Assembly: GCF_900289145.1 (NCBI RefSeq)
Contig: NZ_OKQO01000009.1
Location: 118,278 to 182,277 of the forward strand
Length of the DNA: 64,000 nt
Origin: Neobittarella massiliensis (ex Bilen et al. 2018)
GTDB taxonomy: Bacteria > Bacillota > Clostridia > Oscillospirales > Ruminococcaceae
Direction: 5' to 3'
This document shows, piece after piece, positions 17,874 through 25,926 of this stretch (the first letter of the stretch is position 1; each line of letters starts with the position of its first letter). Made by a program: the position numbers and the translations under genes. The notes beneath the pieces are model-generated. The model was not told the origin of the DNA, did no database searches, and saw nothing but the letters and a program-made list of their open reading frames with translations.

Positions 17874-18587
17874 TTGCGGCTGGTTTATATCTCATCCCCC
17901 CTGCGCGGGGATGTGGAGCGGAATATCCAAAGAGCAAGGGACTACTGCGCGTATGCGGCATCCTGCGGGGTGATCCCTCTGGCGCCCCACACGATCTTCA
18001 CGCAATATCTGGATGATGAACAACCGGAGCAGCGGGAACAGGGGTTGGCAATGGGCCGCGACCTTATGTGGCGCTGCGATGACCTCTGGGTAGTGGGCAA
18101 CACCATTTCTTCCGGGATGCGGGAAGAAATTGAACTTGCAAAGAAGCTCTATATGCCCATTTTCTATGTGCCGGAAGAACAGGTGCAGGAAAAGGTCAAA
18201 ATCCGTCAGCAGGACCGACTCCTGGGAGTGGATGACTGCATAGCGGGCAGCGACCAGAGCAGCTATGAGGGGCAGATTCTTGTCCTAAAACCGGAGGCTT
18301 ACGGGAACAGCATGGATTTGACCGCAGACGATTCCCTGTGGTATGCCCGTGACGGGTTTGGCTGCACTTATGGGGCCAGAGGGCAGGCAGTCTATGCGGA
18401 AAACCTGCTGGATAGGCGGTACATTCACTGGGAGCGAAAGGACTTCTACGGAATTGTAAAGCCGGAAAGTCTGGCAGCATGGATCGCGGACAAGCCGATC
18501 CGCAGTGAGGCGGCGGAAGCTGTGCTGGAGGCCGCCGTACAGAGCCTTGCCCTTGAGTTGGAGGATGGGGAGGGATTGGAGCCATGA
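17874..18587 (+). CDS. DUF4406/DUF7768-like nucleotide-sugar-fold protein
   Basis: 237 residues from a TTG start (AAAGGCAGGTG upstream). A longer in-frame reading overlaps the previous gene and is rejected. The N-terminal 110 residues (VYISSPLRGDVERNI, WVVGNTISSGM, EIELAKKL) look like the Rossmann-like nucleoside 2-deoxyribosyltransferase/DUF4406 fold. The C-terminal 110 residues form a second unrecognised domain. Enzymatic activity is not established for this group. It overlaps the next gene by 4 bases. Confidence 0.7.
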   Translation: MRLVYISSPLRGDVERNIQRARDYCAYAASCGVIPLAPHTIFTQYLDDEQPEQREQGLAMGRDLMWRCDDLWVVGNTISSGMREEIELAKKLYMPIFYVPEEQVQEKVKIRQQDRLLGVDDCIAGSDQSSYEGQILVLKPEAYGNSMDLTADDSLWYARDGFGCTYGARGQAVYAENLLDRRYIHWERKDFYGIVKPESLAAWIADKPIRSEAAEAVLEAAVQSLALELEDGEGLEP

Positions 18588-19030
18588 GGACCAAAGGAAA
18601 GCTGCTAATCTGCGGGCTGATTTTTGTGTCCGGCGCGGTCTTGAATCTCTTTTTCTCCACCGCTGTTCATGGGCTGCTGACAAGGAAGATCACCCGGCTG
18701 TCCCTCCTTCCCATCGGGGACTGCCTTGCCAGCCTGTTCTCCAACCGTCAGCACATGACGCTGTACCTCTGCCTGCAAGGGTTTGTGTGCGTGCTGGCCG
18801 TGATGTTCTTTCTCACCAATATGCGGCCCTATGAATCCGACCTGAACACCATCACGCCGGAGATCAAGACCCCCAAGGCGGTGGGCCAGTATCAGCACGG
18901 CTCGGCCCGCTGGATGAGCGACGCGGAAAAGGAAAAAGCCTTTGACAGCTTTATCCTGGACCCGAATGACTCGGCCATGCGGGAACTGTTGAAAACCGGC
19001 TATGATGGGCTGGATTTTATGAAAAAGTGA
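18584..19030 (+). CDS. VirD4-like coupling protein, N-terminal membrane part
   Basis: 148 residues. Two hydrophobic segments (about 8-28 and 60-80) are followed by a soluble stretch with GQYQHGSARWMSDAEKEKA, which is the linker usually found between the membrane anchor and the ATPase of VirD4/TraG proteins. The ATPase follows in the same reading frame after a TGA stop and 9 bases. So the coupling protein is encoded in two pieces, either naturally or through an in-frame stop. Confidence 0.7.
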   Translation: MRTKGKLLICGLIFVSGAVLNLFFSTAVHGLLTRKITRLSLLPIGDCLASLFSNRQHMTLYLCLQGFVCVLAVMFFLTNMRPYESDLNTITPEIKTPKAVGQYQHGSARWMSDAEKEKAFDSFILDPNDSAMRELLKTGYDGLDFMKK

Positions 19031-19039
19031 GGTGTTTGT

Positions 19040-20596
19040 TTGAAATTGAATCTGTATCCCAAGGTGATTCCCAAGGATACACCGCCTCCCCCGCTGACGA
19101 AAGGCGGCGTGGTGGTGGGCATGAAAAAGGAGGGCGGCAAAGAAAAAATCTATTTTGTGGGGGATGACTGTCACCTGCTCTGCGTGGGCGCCACCCGTTC
19201 CGGCAAGTCCCGCTGCCTGGTGCTGGAGAGCATCTGCCTTCTGGGGCTTGCCGGGGAGTCCATCTTCTGTTCGGACCCAAAGGCCGAGCTATTCCACTAC
19301 ACCTCTGAATTTCTAAAAAAACTGGGATATGAGGTGCTGGTGCTGGACTTCAAGAACCCGGCCAAGAGTATGCGTTACAATCTGCTTCAGCCGGTTATCG
19401 ACGCCATCAACGAGGGCGACACAGACCGGGCGGAAATGCTGGCCTGGGATCTGACCAACAATCTGGTGGGCAAGCCGGAGGGCGAGAAAATCTGGACCAA
19501 CGGCGAGTGTTCCATCATCGCCGCCGCCATCCTCTGCGTGGTGTGCGATAACCAGAAGCGGCCGGAGTTTCAGAATATGACGAATGTGTATTGGTTCATT
19601 TCCGAGATGTGCCGCACCATTGGGAACAAAATGCCCCTGCTGGAGTATCTGAAAAAGCAATCGCCAACGCACCCGGCGCGGGCGCTGCTCTCCATCTCCG
19701 ATGTGGCTCCGTCCCGCACCAGAGGCAGCTTTTACACCTCCGCCCTCACCACCCTGCGGCTGTTTACCTCGAAATCCATTTATTCGATTACCCATGCCAG
19801 TGATTTTACCCTTACGGATTTGGGGCGCAAAAAGCAGGCGCTCTTTGTGATCCTGCCGGATGAGAAAACCACCTTTTACCCGATTGCCTCTCTCATTGTG
19901 TCCCAGCAATATGAGCTTTTGGCGGAGGCGGCGGACAAGCGGGGCGGGCGGCTGGAACGGCGGGTGAATTTCCTGCTGGATGAGTTCGGGAATTTCACCC
20001 CCATCAGCGATATGACGAACAAGCTCACCGTTGCGGCCGGACGCGGGATGCGCTATGCCCTCTATGTGCAGGGGTTCGACCAGCTCAAGGAAAAGTACAG
20101 CGACAATATCGCCAACACCATCAAGGGTAACTGCCAAATCTGGGCCTACCTGCAAAGCGACGACCCGGAAACCCTGCGGGAAATGTCGGACAAGCTGGGC
20201 AGCTACACCACATCCAGCTACCAGCTCTCGGCCAGCAACGGGCGGTTCACAACGCCGTCCAGCTCCCAGAGCGTCAGCCTGACGGAGCGCAAGCTGCTCA
20301 ATACGGATGAGGTCCGGCGCGTTAAGCGGCCCTATCAGATCATCACCAGCCGGGACCATCCGGCCATGATGTACGCCCCAGACCTTTCCAAATGGCTATT
20401 CAATCAAATGCTGGGCATGGGCGACATGGAGCATAACCGGAAGCTGCGGGAGGAGCGGGAAAACAAACGGCCCATTATCACCGATACAAAACAGGAGATC
20501 GCATTGTGGAATATCTGGGTCTACTATCAAAAGGACATCATGCGCCGCCTCGCCCAGCAGAAAAACTCAGGGGGCGGCGCTTCTGATGATGATTAA
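19040..20596 (+). CDS. virD4: VirD4/TraG-like type IV coupling ATPase (CD1115-like)
   Basis: 518 residues from a TTG start (GTGAGGTG upstream). Walker A GATRSGKS near residue 52 and Walker B LLDEFGN near 315 identify a TraG/VirD4 ATPase. It should link the relaxase-DNA complex to the secretion channel at the membrane. The expected N-terminal membrane anchor is encoded by the preceding gene in the same frame. The C-terminus is Gly/Asp-rich. Directly followed by the pilin-like gene. Confidence 0.92.
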   Translation: MKLNLYPKVIPKDTPPPPLTKGGVVVGMKKEGGKEKIYFVGDDCHLLCVGATRSGKSRCLVLESICLLGLAGESIFCSDPKAELFHYTSEFLKKLGYEVLVLDFKNPAKSMRYNLLQPVIDAINEGDTDRAEMLAWDLTNNLVGKPEGEKIWTNGECSIIAAAILCVVCDNQKRPEFQNMTNVYWFISEMCRTIGNKMPLLEYLKKQSPTHPARALLSISDVAPSRTRGSFYTSALTTLRLFTSKSIYSITHASDFTLTDLGRKKQALFVILPDEKTTFYPIASLIVSQQYELLAEAADKRGGRLERRVNFLLDEFGNFTPISDMTNKLTVAAGRGMRYALYVQGFDQLKEKYSDNIANTIKGNCQIWAYLQSDDPETLREMSDKLGSYTTSSYQLSASNGRFTTPSSSQSVSLTERKLLNTDEVRRVKRPYQIITSRDHPAMMYAPDLSKWLFNQMLGMGDMEHNRKLREERENKRPIITDTKQEIALWNIWVYYQKDIMRRLAQQKNSGGGASDDD

Positions 20597-20612
20597 ATTT
20601 CAGGAGGTTTCG

Positions 20613-20975
20613 ATGAAAGAAAAAGTGAAACAGACGATGGGCAGGCTGCGTAAGTCTGTCCGGGCGGCAGGTGTCGGTCTTTCCACACTTGCCGCCTCTT
20701 TTTTCATGTCCGCACCGGCTTATGCGGCCGGTGTGGAGGACAGCCAGATCGTGACGGGCACCGAGCAGTTGATTGGCGACCTGACCACCTGGCTCATGGT
20801 CCTGGCCCCGGTAGTGTCCGGCCTGCTTATCATCTACTTCTGCATCCGGCGCGGCATGGCCGACGAAATGGATCAAAAGAAGTGGAACAACCGCATTGTG
20901 GTGGCGGTGGTGTCCTGCATCGGCGCCGTTCTGGGTTCCGCCACTCTGAACCTGATCCTCGGCTACTATCAGTAA
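20613..20975 (+). CDS. VirB2/TrbC-like pilin subunit
   Basis: 120 residues from the ATG with CAGGAGG upstream; nine in-frame codons before it overlap the upstream gene. A long N-terminal region ends in a cleavable-looking signal (SAPAYAA, cut near residue 38). Two hydrophobic segments follow (about 56-76 and 95-115). Size, signal peptide and two spans fit the VirB2/TrbC pilin class. Sequence-level assignment is weak; position between VirD4 and TrbL supports it. Confidence 0.65.
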   Translation: MKEKVKQTMGRLRKSVRAAGVGLSTLAASFFMSAPAYAAGVEDSQIVTGTEQLIGDLTTWLMVLAPVVSGLLIIYFCIRRGMADEMDQKKWNNRIVVAVVSCIGAVLGSATLNLILGYYQ

Positions 20976-20989
20976 GCCGGGGCTTTTTT
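20974..20989 (+). terminator. Weak terminator or attenuator
   Basis: AAGC / GCTT stem with CGGG loop overlapping the stop codon, then six T. Short stem, so probably partial termination between the two pilin-like genes. Confidence 0.4.
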
Positions 20990-21052
20990 CGTAGTACAGG
21001 CGATTCCCACGCCTTACTAAATAAATCACTTCATCAATAGGAGGAAAAAATT

Positions 21053-21316
21053 ATGGCTAACTTTATCCGCAACACTCAGGTTAAGGCTATGACTTCCATC
21101 TGGGCGGCCAAGCAGAAGGCCCGTGAACTGACTGACCGCACGAAGGAGGCACTGGTAAACCGTGAGGGGCAGGGCACCCTTGATGTGGCGATCACGGTGC
21201 TGATCTCCATTGTCCTGGGCGCCCTGATCCTGGCGGGCCTCTACCTCATTGTGGACAGCACCGTGCTGCCGACCATTACCCAGCGCATCAAGGATATGTT
21301 CGATTACGCGGGCTGA
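21053..21316 (+). CDS. DUF6133-like small membrane protein (pilin-like)
   Basis: 87 residues; very strong ribosome binding site (AGGAGG). The N-terminal half is charged, then NREGQGTLDVAI leads into one hydrophobic span (about 47-70) and a short tail (TQRIKDMFDY). This layout matches proteins annotated DUF6133 in related ICEs. A strong terminator follows, which would give abundant mRNA for this short gene, as for a structural subunit. Function inferred. Confidence 0.65.
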   Translation: MANFIRNTQVKAMTSIWAAKQKARELTDRTKEALVNREGQGTLDVAITVLISIVLGALILAGLYLIVDSTVLPTITQRIKDMFDYAG

Positions 21317-21330
21317 TGTTTGGCGGAACC

Positions 21331-21360
21331 GGCGGGGCGTTATGCCCCGCCGCACTTTTT
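21331..21360 (+). terminator. Rho-independent terminator
   Basis: Perfect GGCGGGGC / GCCCCGCC stem, GTTAT loop, then GCACTTTTT. Lies between the DUF6133-like gene and spoVG. Confidence 0.8.
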
Positions 21361-21376
21361 ATCAAGGAGGTTTTCT

Positions 21377-21661
21377 ATGGAGTTCAGAGCGGAGATCAAA
21401 CGGACGCTGACCGGCCCAGACAAGCTGCGGGCGGTGTGCAGCGTCATCCTGGACGATTGCTTTCTGGTGAAGAATGTCCGGGTGGTGGAGGGTGAAAAAG
21501 GGATGTTCGTGTCCCTGCCCAGCCGTAGGAATGTAAGAGGCGAATGGACGGAACAGTGCTTCCCCATGACGAAGGAGCTGCGGGAGAAGCTGTCCGCCGT
21601 GGTGCTGGCTGAATATGAGCGGACGCTGGCGGAGGACGGCGGCGGGACGCCTGCCGCCTGA
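21377..21661 (+). CDS. spoVG: SpoVG family protein
   Basis: 94 residues from the ATG with CAAGGAGG upstream. The motif order matches SpoVG: an N-terminal strand, then AVCSVILDDCFLVKNVRVVEG-like core near 20-40 and FVSLPSRR near 47. SpoVG is a small site-specific DNA/RNA-binding regulator in Firmicutes. In conjugative elements a copy is often found between transfer genes; whether it controls host or element genes is unknown. Confidence 0.85.
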   Translation: MEFRAEIKRTLTGPDKLRAVCSVILDDCFLVKNVRVVEGEKGMFVSLPSRRNVRGEWTEQCFPMTKELREKLSAVVLAEYERTLAEDGGGTPAA

Positions 21662-21689
21662 TCCGCCCCGTTTTCCATTCATACGACAA

Positions 21690-21711
21690 GGGGGCGGCCC
21701 CGGCCGCCCCC
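21690..21711. repeat. GC-only hairpin before the TrbL-like gene
   Basis: GGGGGCGGC / GCCGCCCCC with a CCCG loop, directly upstream of the AAAGGAGG of the next gene. No T tract. May be an mRNA processing or stabilising structure. Confidence 0.6.
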
Positions 21712-21731
21712 GGAAAGGAGGTGGCCGCTGG

Positions 21732-22568
21732 TTGGAATATATTCTGGTTCTGCTGATCGTCGCCCTGCTTAACGGAGCCATCGCCTACATTGACGGGCTG
21801 ATGGAGGGCATTGTGCCGCTGACCCTGTACGCGGAGCAGTATATGTCCACATTGGCCGGTGTTGATCTGTTTGAAGCCCTGTTTGATATTGTGTTTGGCT
21901 TTGGCGTGTCGCTTATCATTCTGAAATTTCTCAAAAAGGGCTTTGAAACCTATGTGCTGTGGTCCGATGGCGACGCGGATGAAGAACCGATTGCCCTGCT
22001 GACGAACTTTTTCAAGGCGATGGCCGTGGCGGTCTGTTTTCCCACCATGTACGGCTGGCTTGCGGGAATTGTGGAGGAAATGAGCGACAAGATGCTGGAG
22101 GCTATCGGCCTTGCCACCGCTTACGATTGGGCGGGCTGGGTGTCTGGTATCTCCACGCTCGGCCTCGTGACCGCCATCTTTGGGCTGGTGTTCGTCATCG
22201 TGTACTTTATCCTCTACTTCCAGTTCCTTATGCGGGGACTGGAGATTTTGATTTTGCGGGTGGGGATGCCCCTGGCCTGTGTGGGCCTGATCGACAACGA
22301 CAAGGGCGTATTCAAGCCCTACATGAGCAAGTTCTTTCAATCGGCCCTCTCGGTGATTATCCAGATCGCCCTCGCCAAGCTGGGCGTAGGGCTGATGATG
22401 AATATGCACATCTTCTGGGGCGTGGCCTGCATGATTCTGGCCGTGCGGACACCGAAGTTCCTTCAGGAGTTCATCGTTACGACTGGCGGCGGCGGTGGCG
22501 GGGCCATCGTCAACAACGCATACCATTCCGTGCGTCTGGTGCAGATGGTCAAGGGCATGGGAAAGTGA
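21732..22568 (+). CDS. TrbL/VirB6-like inner-membrane channel protein
   Basis: 278 residues from a TTG start 8 to 9 bases after GGAGGTG; longer readings overlap spoVG. At least five hydrophobic segments (about 4-22, 45-66, 100-118, 140-175, 240-255), long stretches of V/L/I/G, and a glycine run near the C-terminus. This fits the polytopic VirB6/TrbL component that forms part of the translocation channel. Position between pilin-like and PrgI-like genes agrees. Confidence 0.8.
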   Translation: MEYILVLLIVALLNGAIAYIDGLMEGIVPLTLYAEQYMSTLAGVDLFEALFDIVFGFGVSLIILKFLKKGFETYVLWSDGDADEEPIALLTNFFKAMAVAVCFPTMYGWLAGIVEEMSDKMLEAIGLATAYDWAGWVSGISTLGLVTAIFGLVFVIVYFILYFQFLMRGLEILILRVGMPLACVGLIDNDKGVFKPYMSKFFQSALSVIIQIALAKLGVGLMMNMHIFWGVACMILAVRTPKFLQEFIVTTGGGGGGAIVNNAYHSVRLVQMVKGMGK

Positions 22569-22579
22569 GGTGACGGCGG

Positions 22580-22789
22580 ATGGTAACAATGGACGATCTT
22601 TCAAAGGCCATCATCCTGCTGGTGCGCGTGGGTGCCGTGGCAAGGTTTATCTACTGCATGGTGTGGCTGGCGGCCGCCGAGGAACAGGCGGCGCAGTACA
22701 AAAAACGCGCCCGCAACACCGTGATTTTCTATGTGATCGCGGAATCCATCTGGCAGATCAAAGACCTGATTTTATATTACTACTCGTAG
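22580..22789 (+). CDS. Small membrane protein of the transfer operon
   Basis: 69 residues, start preceded by GAGGTGAC. Two short hydrophobic segments (about 8-30 and 47-64) around a basic loop (YKKRARN). Always-small proteins at this site precede the PrgI-like gene in related ICEs. Precise role unknown. Confidence 0.65.
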   Translation: MVTMDDLSKAIILLVRVGAVARFIYCMVWLAAAEEQAAQYKKRARNTVIFYVIAESIWQIKDLILYYYS

Positions 22790-22798
22790 GAGGTGCGA

Positions 22799-23122
22799 AT
22801 GGACGAGGATTTGAAGCTGTATATCCCTCTGGGCGTGAAGCCGGAGGCGGAGCTGTTCACAGGCTTTGGGAAAAAGCAGCTCTTTCAGGCGTTGATTGGT
22901 TCCCTGGTGATGGGCGGTGTGGCCGCCCTGGTCTGGCTATTCACCGCCAATGTGACTACCACCGTAGTCCTGGCGCTGGCCGGTATCTTTGGCTCGGTGA
23001 TGATGACCACCAAGGACCAGAGCAATTTGTCCGTGGTGGACCAGGTGCAGAATTTGGCCCGGTTCCTGCGCGGACAGAAAATCTACCCGTACCGCTACGG
23101 GGACGAATGGGGGCTTGAATAA
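22799..23122 (+). CDS. PrgI-like (VirB3-type) conjugation protein
   Basis: 107 residues from the ATG after TAGGAGGTG. A short soluble start (YIPLGVKPEAELFTGFGKK) is followed by two hydrophobic spans (about 35-52 and 56-75) and DQSNLSVVDQV plus an aromatic C-terminus. This is the PrgI/VirB3-like pattern; such proteins dock VirB4 to the membrane. Here VirB4 is about 13 kb downstream, with the pilus locus in between. The stop overlaps the next start (TAATG). Confidence 0.8.
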   Translation: MDEDLKLYIPLGVKPEAELFTGFGKKQLFQALIGSLVMGGVAALVWLFTANVTTTVVLALAGIFGSVMMTTKDQSNLSVVDQVQNLARFLRGQKIYPYRYGDEWGLE

Positions 23123-23604
23123 TGTACGCAACCATTCCCGTTTACTATCCGTCGCTGGAAGAAGCCAGCCGCAGGAATGAGGCGGCTCTTTGGTGCGACA
23201 GCTACAATATCAACATGGACTGCCGGAATTTCATTCAGGATAAGGCCATGACCGCCATGAACAGCCGGGAATTGGATTCCTTCATTGGAGAGCTGGTGCG
23301 CTTTTACGGTGTGGAGCGGGCAATCTATGTCCTCTCCCGCACCATCCAGTTTTCCGATTGGGATTCCCGTTTCGATCAGACGGTGCTTGACCGGGCCGGA
23401 CAGACCGATTTCCCAGACGCCCGGACGCCGAGGGATGAAAACCATGTTGACCCAACCACCCGGTATGTCACGGAGATTGATCCGTGTGCTGTAAACGCCA
23501 TCTTTATGAAGCTGATGGAATTGGAGGAAGAACAGGAAGCGACCACTCAAATGGAGAACGACGGACAGAAAGATCTTGATGAGGATATGGCGTTGGAACT
23601 GTGA
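23122..23604 (+). CDS. DUF3849-like protein
   Basis: 160 residues, ATG overlapping the preceding stop. The N-terminus (IPVYYPSLEEASRRNEAALW) resembles DUF3849 proteins, which are common unknowns of Clostridial ICEs. Soluble. The tail (QKDLDEDMALEL) is another instance of the recurring acidic ending. Confidence 0.7.
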   Translation: MYATIPVYYPSLEEASRRNEAALWCDSYNINMDCRNFIQDKAMTAMNSRELDSFIGELVRFYGVERAIYVLSRTIQFSDWDSRFDQTVLDRAGQTDFPDARTPRDENHVDPTTRYVTEIDPCAVNAIFMKLMELEEEQEATTQMENDGQKDLDEDMALEL

Positions 23605-23612
23605 GGCTACCG

Positions 23613-23738
23613 ATGGCGCAGATGACATTCCTTGACTTCTTTTCCGGCATCGGCGGTTTCCGCAAGGGCTTTGAGCTGTAAGGGATGCGCTGTGTGGGGC
23701 ATTGTGAGATCGACAAGTATGCCGACCGCGATTACTGA
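23613..23738 (+). pseudogene. C5-cytosine DNA methyltransferase remnant
   Basis: Reading from the ATG gives the unmistakable start of a Dcm-type enzyme: TFLDFFSGIGGFRKGFE (SAM-binding motif I). A TAA stop interrupts it after residue 22, the reading resumes as GMRCVGHCEIDKYADRDY, and then a TGA stops it. The catalytic PCQ motif and the rest of the roughly 300 to 400 residue enzyme are gone. Both a nonsense change and a large 3' deletion are therefore present. Confidence 0.85.
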
Positions 23739-23782
23739 ATCATTTGTAATGCGCAGGAGGCATTGGAACAGGGGGAATCAAA

Positions 23783-23878
23783 ATGATGTTTCAAAAGGGA
23801 TGGAACCCGTGGCCCCTGATAATCGGGATGGCGGTTGGACTGACCTGCATCCTTCTTTATTTCGGGCTGTATGCCTGA
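23783..23878 (+). CDS. Small single-span membrane peptide
   Basis: 31 residues, MMFQKGWNPW then one hydrophobic span (IIGMAVGLTCILLYFGLY). Weak GGGGG ribosome binding site. Lies directly after the methyltransferase remnant. Function unknown. Confidence 0.5.
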   Translation: MMFQKGWNPWPLIIGMAVGLTCILLYFGLYA

Positions 23879-23896
23879 CCGCAGGAGGTGGTTTAA

Positions 23897-24607
23897 CTGG
23901 AACAAGCAAAACTGAAAGAGAAACTGGACGAAGAAATCCGTCGGGCGGCCAGACCACTGGAGGAACTGGCGCCCAACGATCCCTATTTTACGCGGATTCA
24001 GGGGATGCTTGCCATGAAAAGAGAATTGGAGAACATTCCCCTGAGTGATACGCAGCGGGATATGCTTCTGACGATGGAGAATGTGCTGGAACAGGCGTGG
24101 GTTTTCCGAAATACGCCCGTCCCGGACCGCTGTATGAACCCGGAGAACATCAGCGAGGTGGTCTATTACTTTCTTCAGGACAAGGGCGCCGAGTATCGGG
24201 CTGGTCTACTCTACGACCGGGCCAAGGCGGAATTTGACGCCCGCATGGAGGAAATCGCCGCTCTGCCGCCGAAAGAAATATTGGATCACGCTTATGAAAA
24301 GGTCATCAAGGAAGAATTTCTCGGAGAGTTGGAGCAAGGGCTGGATGAATGGGAAACCGACACCCTGCTGACCTATCCTCAGCCTCTTGCGGCCCTATAT
24401 ACGGAATGGATGGACAATGATTTTTCTTTTTGGGACAGCATCCGGGGAACGGTGGAGAAAACAGTGGAGAAACAGGCGGCGGATCTCCGCCGCTGCGCGT
24501 TCCATGTCAATGGGGAGCCGCCTGTGGAAATGAAGGACTTTTACGATCTTCATGGGGACGAACTAAACGACACTGGACTGGAGCCTGCCGGGGAGGTTGA
24601 GCGGTGA
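23897..24607 (+). CDS. DUF3848-like protein, apparent CTG start
   Basis: 236 residues if it starts at CTG 23897. A stop codon (TAA) directly precedes this CTG and AGGAGGTG lies 6 bases upstream, while the first in-frame ATG is 36 codons later with no good ribosome binding site. The central segment (PPKEILDHAYEKVIKEEFL) resembles DUF3848 proteins of ICEs. Acidic, soluble. The last bases overlap the prepilin peptidase start by 4 bases, so it leads the pilus operon. Function unknown. Confidence 0.7.
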   Translation: MEQAKLKEKLDEEIRRAARPLEELAPNDPYFTRIQGMLAMKRELENIPLSDTQRDMLLTMENVLEQAWVFRNTPVPDRCMNPENISEVVYYFLQDKGAEYRAGLLYDRAKAEFDARMEEIAALPPKEILDHAYEKVIKEEFLGELEQGLDEWETDTLLTYPQPLAALYTEWMDNDFSFWDSIRGTVEKTVEKQAADLRRCAFHVNGEPPVEMKDFYDLHGDELNDTGLEPAGEVER

Positions 24608-25050
24608 CGCCGCTCATGGTCAGGGGGACGCTGTTCGGCCTTCTGCTCCTGTCCGCCGCCGTGTGGGATATGCGAACCCGGGAGATTCCAACCCTGATCC
24701 CGGCCCTGCTCCTTCTGTGCGGGCTGATCGGGTTCCGCCCCGCCGCTTCTGCGGCGGGGCTGCTTCTGGTCGGCGGCCCCTTCCTGCTGGCGGCGGGCCT
24801 GGTAAAACGGGGCGGGGTTGCCATCGGCGGCGGTGATGTGAAGCTGATGGGGGCCTGCGGATTTGTCCTGGGCGTGTGGCCGGGGCTGATACAGACAGTC
24901 CTTTCCCTCTCGCTGGCGGTGCTGACTGGGCTGGTGGAATGTCGTTTACAAAAACAACCGCTGTCTGCGGTGCGCCTGCCCTTGGCCCCCTTTTTCTGCT
25001 TCGGAGGCGTGTCCGCCTACTGGCTGACTGCTTTTGCACTTCAAATCTGA
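24604..25050 (+). CDS. tadV: Prepilin peptidase, TadV/CpaA type (A24 aspartic protease)
   Basis: 148 residues, GTG start overlapping the upstream stop. The two catalytic aspartates of the family are visible: WDMRTREIP near residue 21 and GGGDVKLM near 77. Five or more hydrophobic segments. It would cleave the leader of Flp-type pilins at the membrane. First core gene of a Tad-like locus that continues through TadC and the TadE-like genes. Confidence 0.9.
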   Translation: MTPLMVRGTLFGLLLLSAAVWDMRTREIPTLIPALLLLCGLIGFRPAASAAGLLLVGGPFLLAAGLVKRGGVAIGGGDVKLMGACGFVLGVWPGLIQTVLSLSLAVLTGLVECRLQKQPLSAVRLPLAPFFCFGGVSAYWLTAFALQI

Positions 25051-25068
25051 ACAAGTGGAGGTATCAAA

Positions 25069-25926
25069 TTGAACAAGAACATTTTTCGGAGCCGGACGGT
25101 CATCGGCGCGGTGTGCATCCTGCTGGCGGTTCTGGTCTGCTTTGGGATCACACCGCTTTTCAACGAGGGCCTAAAAGCCCAGACGGAGGCGGTCCGGGTA
25201 AAGGCCGAGGTGATCCCACGGGGGACATACATCACGGCAGACATGGTGGAGGTCTACACCAGAGGGGCCTCCGGCATGGAGGACAGCGTTGCCACCTCTC
25301 TGGATGAGGTGGTGGGGAGATACACCGATGTGGAACTGCGGAAAAATACAGATGTGAACACGGCGTGGCTGTCCTCGGAGCCACTGACGCAGTATGAGTA
25401 TCTGACCCAACTGAACGGTTCCAAGGTAGCGATCTCCGTCACCATCCCCACCTTTGCCAAGGGCGGTTCCGGCAAGGTGGAGGCGGGCGATATTATCATG
25501 CTCTTTGCCACCGACAAGGACACCGGCGAAACCACCCAGCCCCCGGAGCTGAAATATGTGGAAGTCCTGGCCGCCACCCAGAGTTCCGGCGCGGACAAGG
25601 AATATCAGGCGCCGGTGGAAAATGAGGAAGAAGAAAACCCGGAGGAAACCCTGCCCGCCACCATCACCCTGCTGGTAAACAGCGAACAGGCCCAGCTTTT
25701 AGCTCATCTGGAGGAATCCAACAGTCTCCACCTGGCCTTTGTCTACCGGGGCGCCCGCGCCAATGCCGAAAAGTTCCTGGCGGCGCAGGACGCCTTCTTT
25801 GCCGAACCGGAGGTGGAGGCCGGTGGGGAGAGCAGTCAGCCGGAAGCCCCTGTTGACGCTGCTGACGGCGGGCAGTCCACAGAGGGCACGGAGGAACAGG
25901 AGGTGGAATCAGCGGATGGCGAATAA
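25069..25926 (+). CDS. cpaB: CpaB/RcpC-like pilus assembly protein (SAF domain)
   Basis: 285 residues from TTG (GTGGAGG upstream). One N-terminal membrane span (about 9-28), then a SAF-like domain (VRVKAEVIPRGTYITADMVE, near 42-62) and a beta-rich central part. The C-terminal 90 residues are acidic and Gln/Glu/Ala-rich, probably disordered. In Tad systems CpaB/RcpC sits on the outer face of the membrane and supports the pilus. Overlaps tadZ by 11 bases. Confidence 0.85.
   Translation: MNKNIFRSRTVIGAVCILLAVLVCFGITPLFNEGLKAQTEAVRVKAEVIPRGTYITADMVEVYTRGASGMEDSVATSLDEVVGRYTDVELRKNTDVNTAWLSSEPLTQYEYLTQLNGSKVAISVTIPTFAKGGSGKVEAGDIIMLFATDKDTGETTQPPELKYVEVLAATQSSGADKEYQAPVENEEEENPEETLPATITLLVNSEQAQLLAHLEESNSLHLAFVYRGARANAEKFLAAQDAFFAEPEVEAGGESSQPEAPVDAADGGQSTEGTEEQEVESADGE

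Noticed and set aside
21444..22604. 386 codon minus-strand frame
   Set aside because: Antisense to spoVG and the TrbL-like gene, His/Gln-rich composition typical of shadows.
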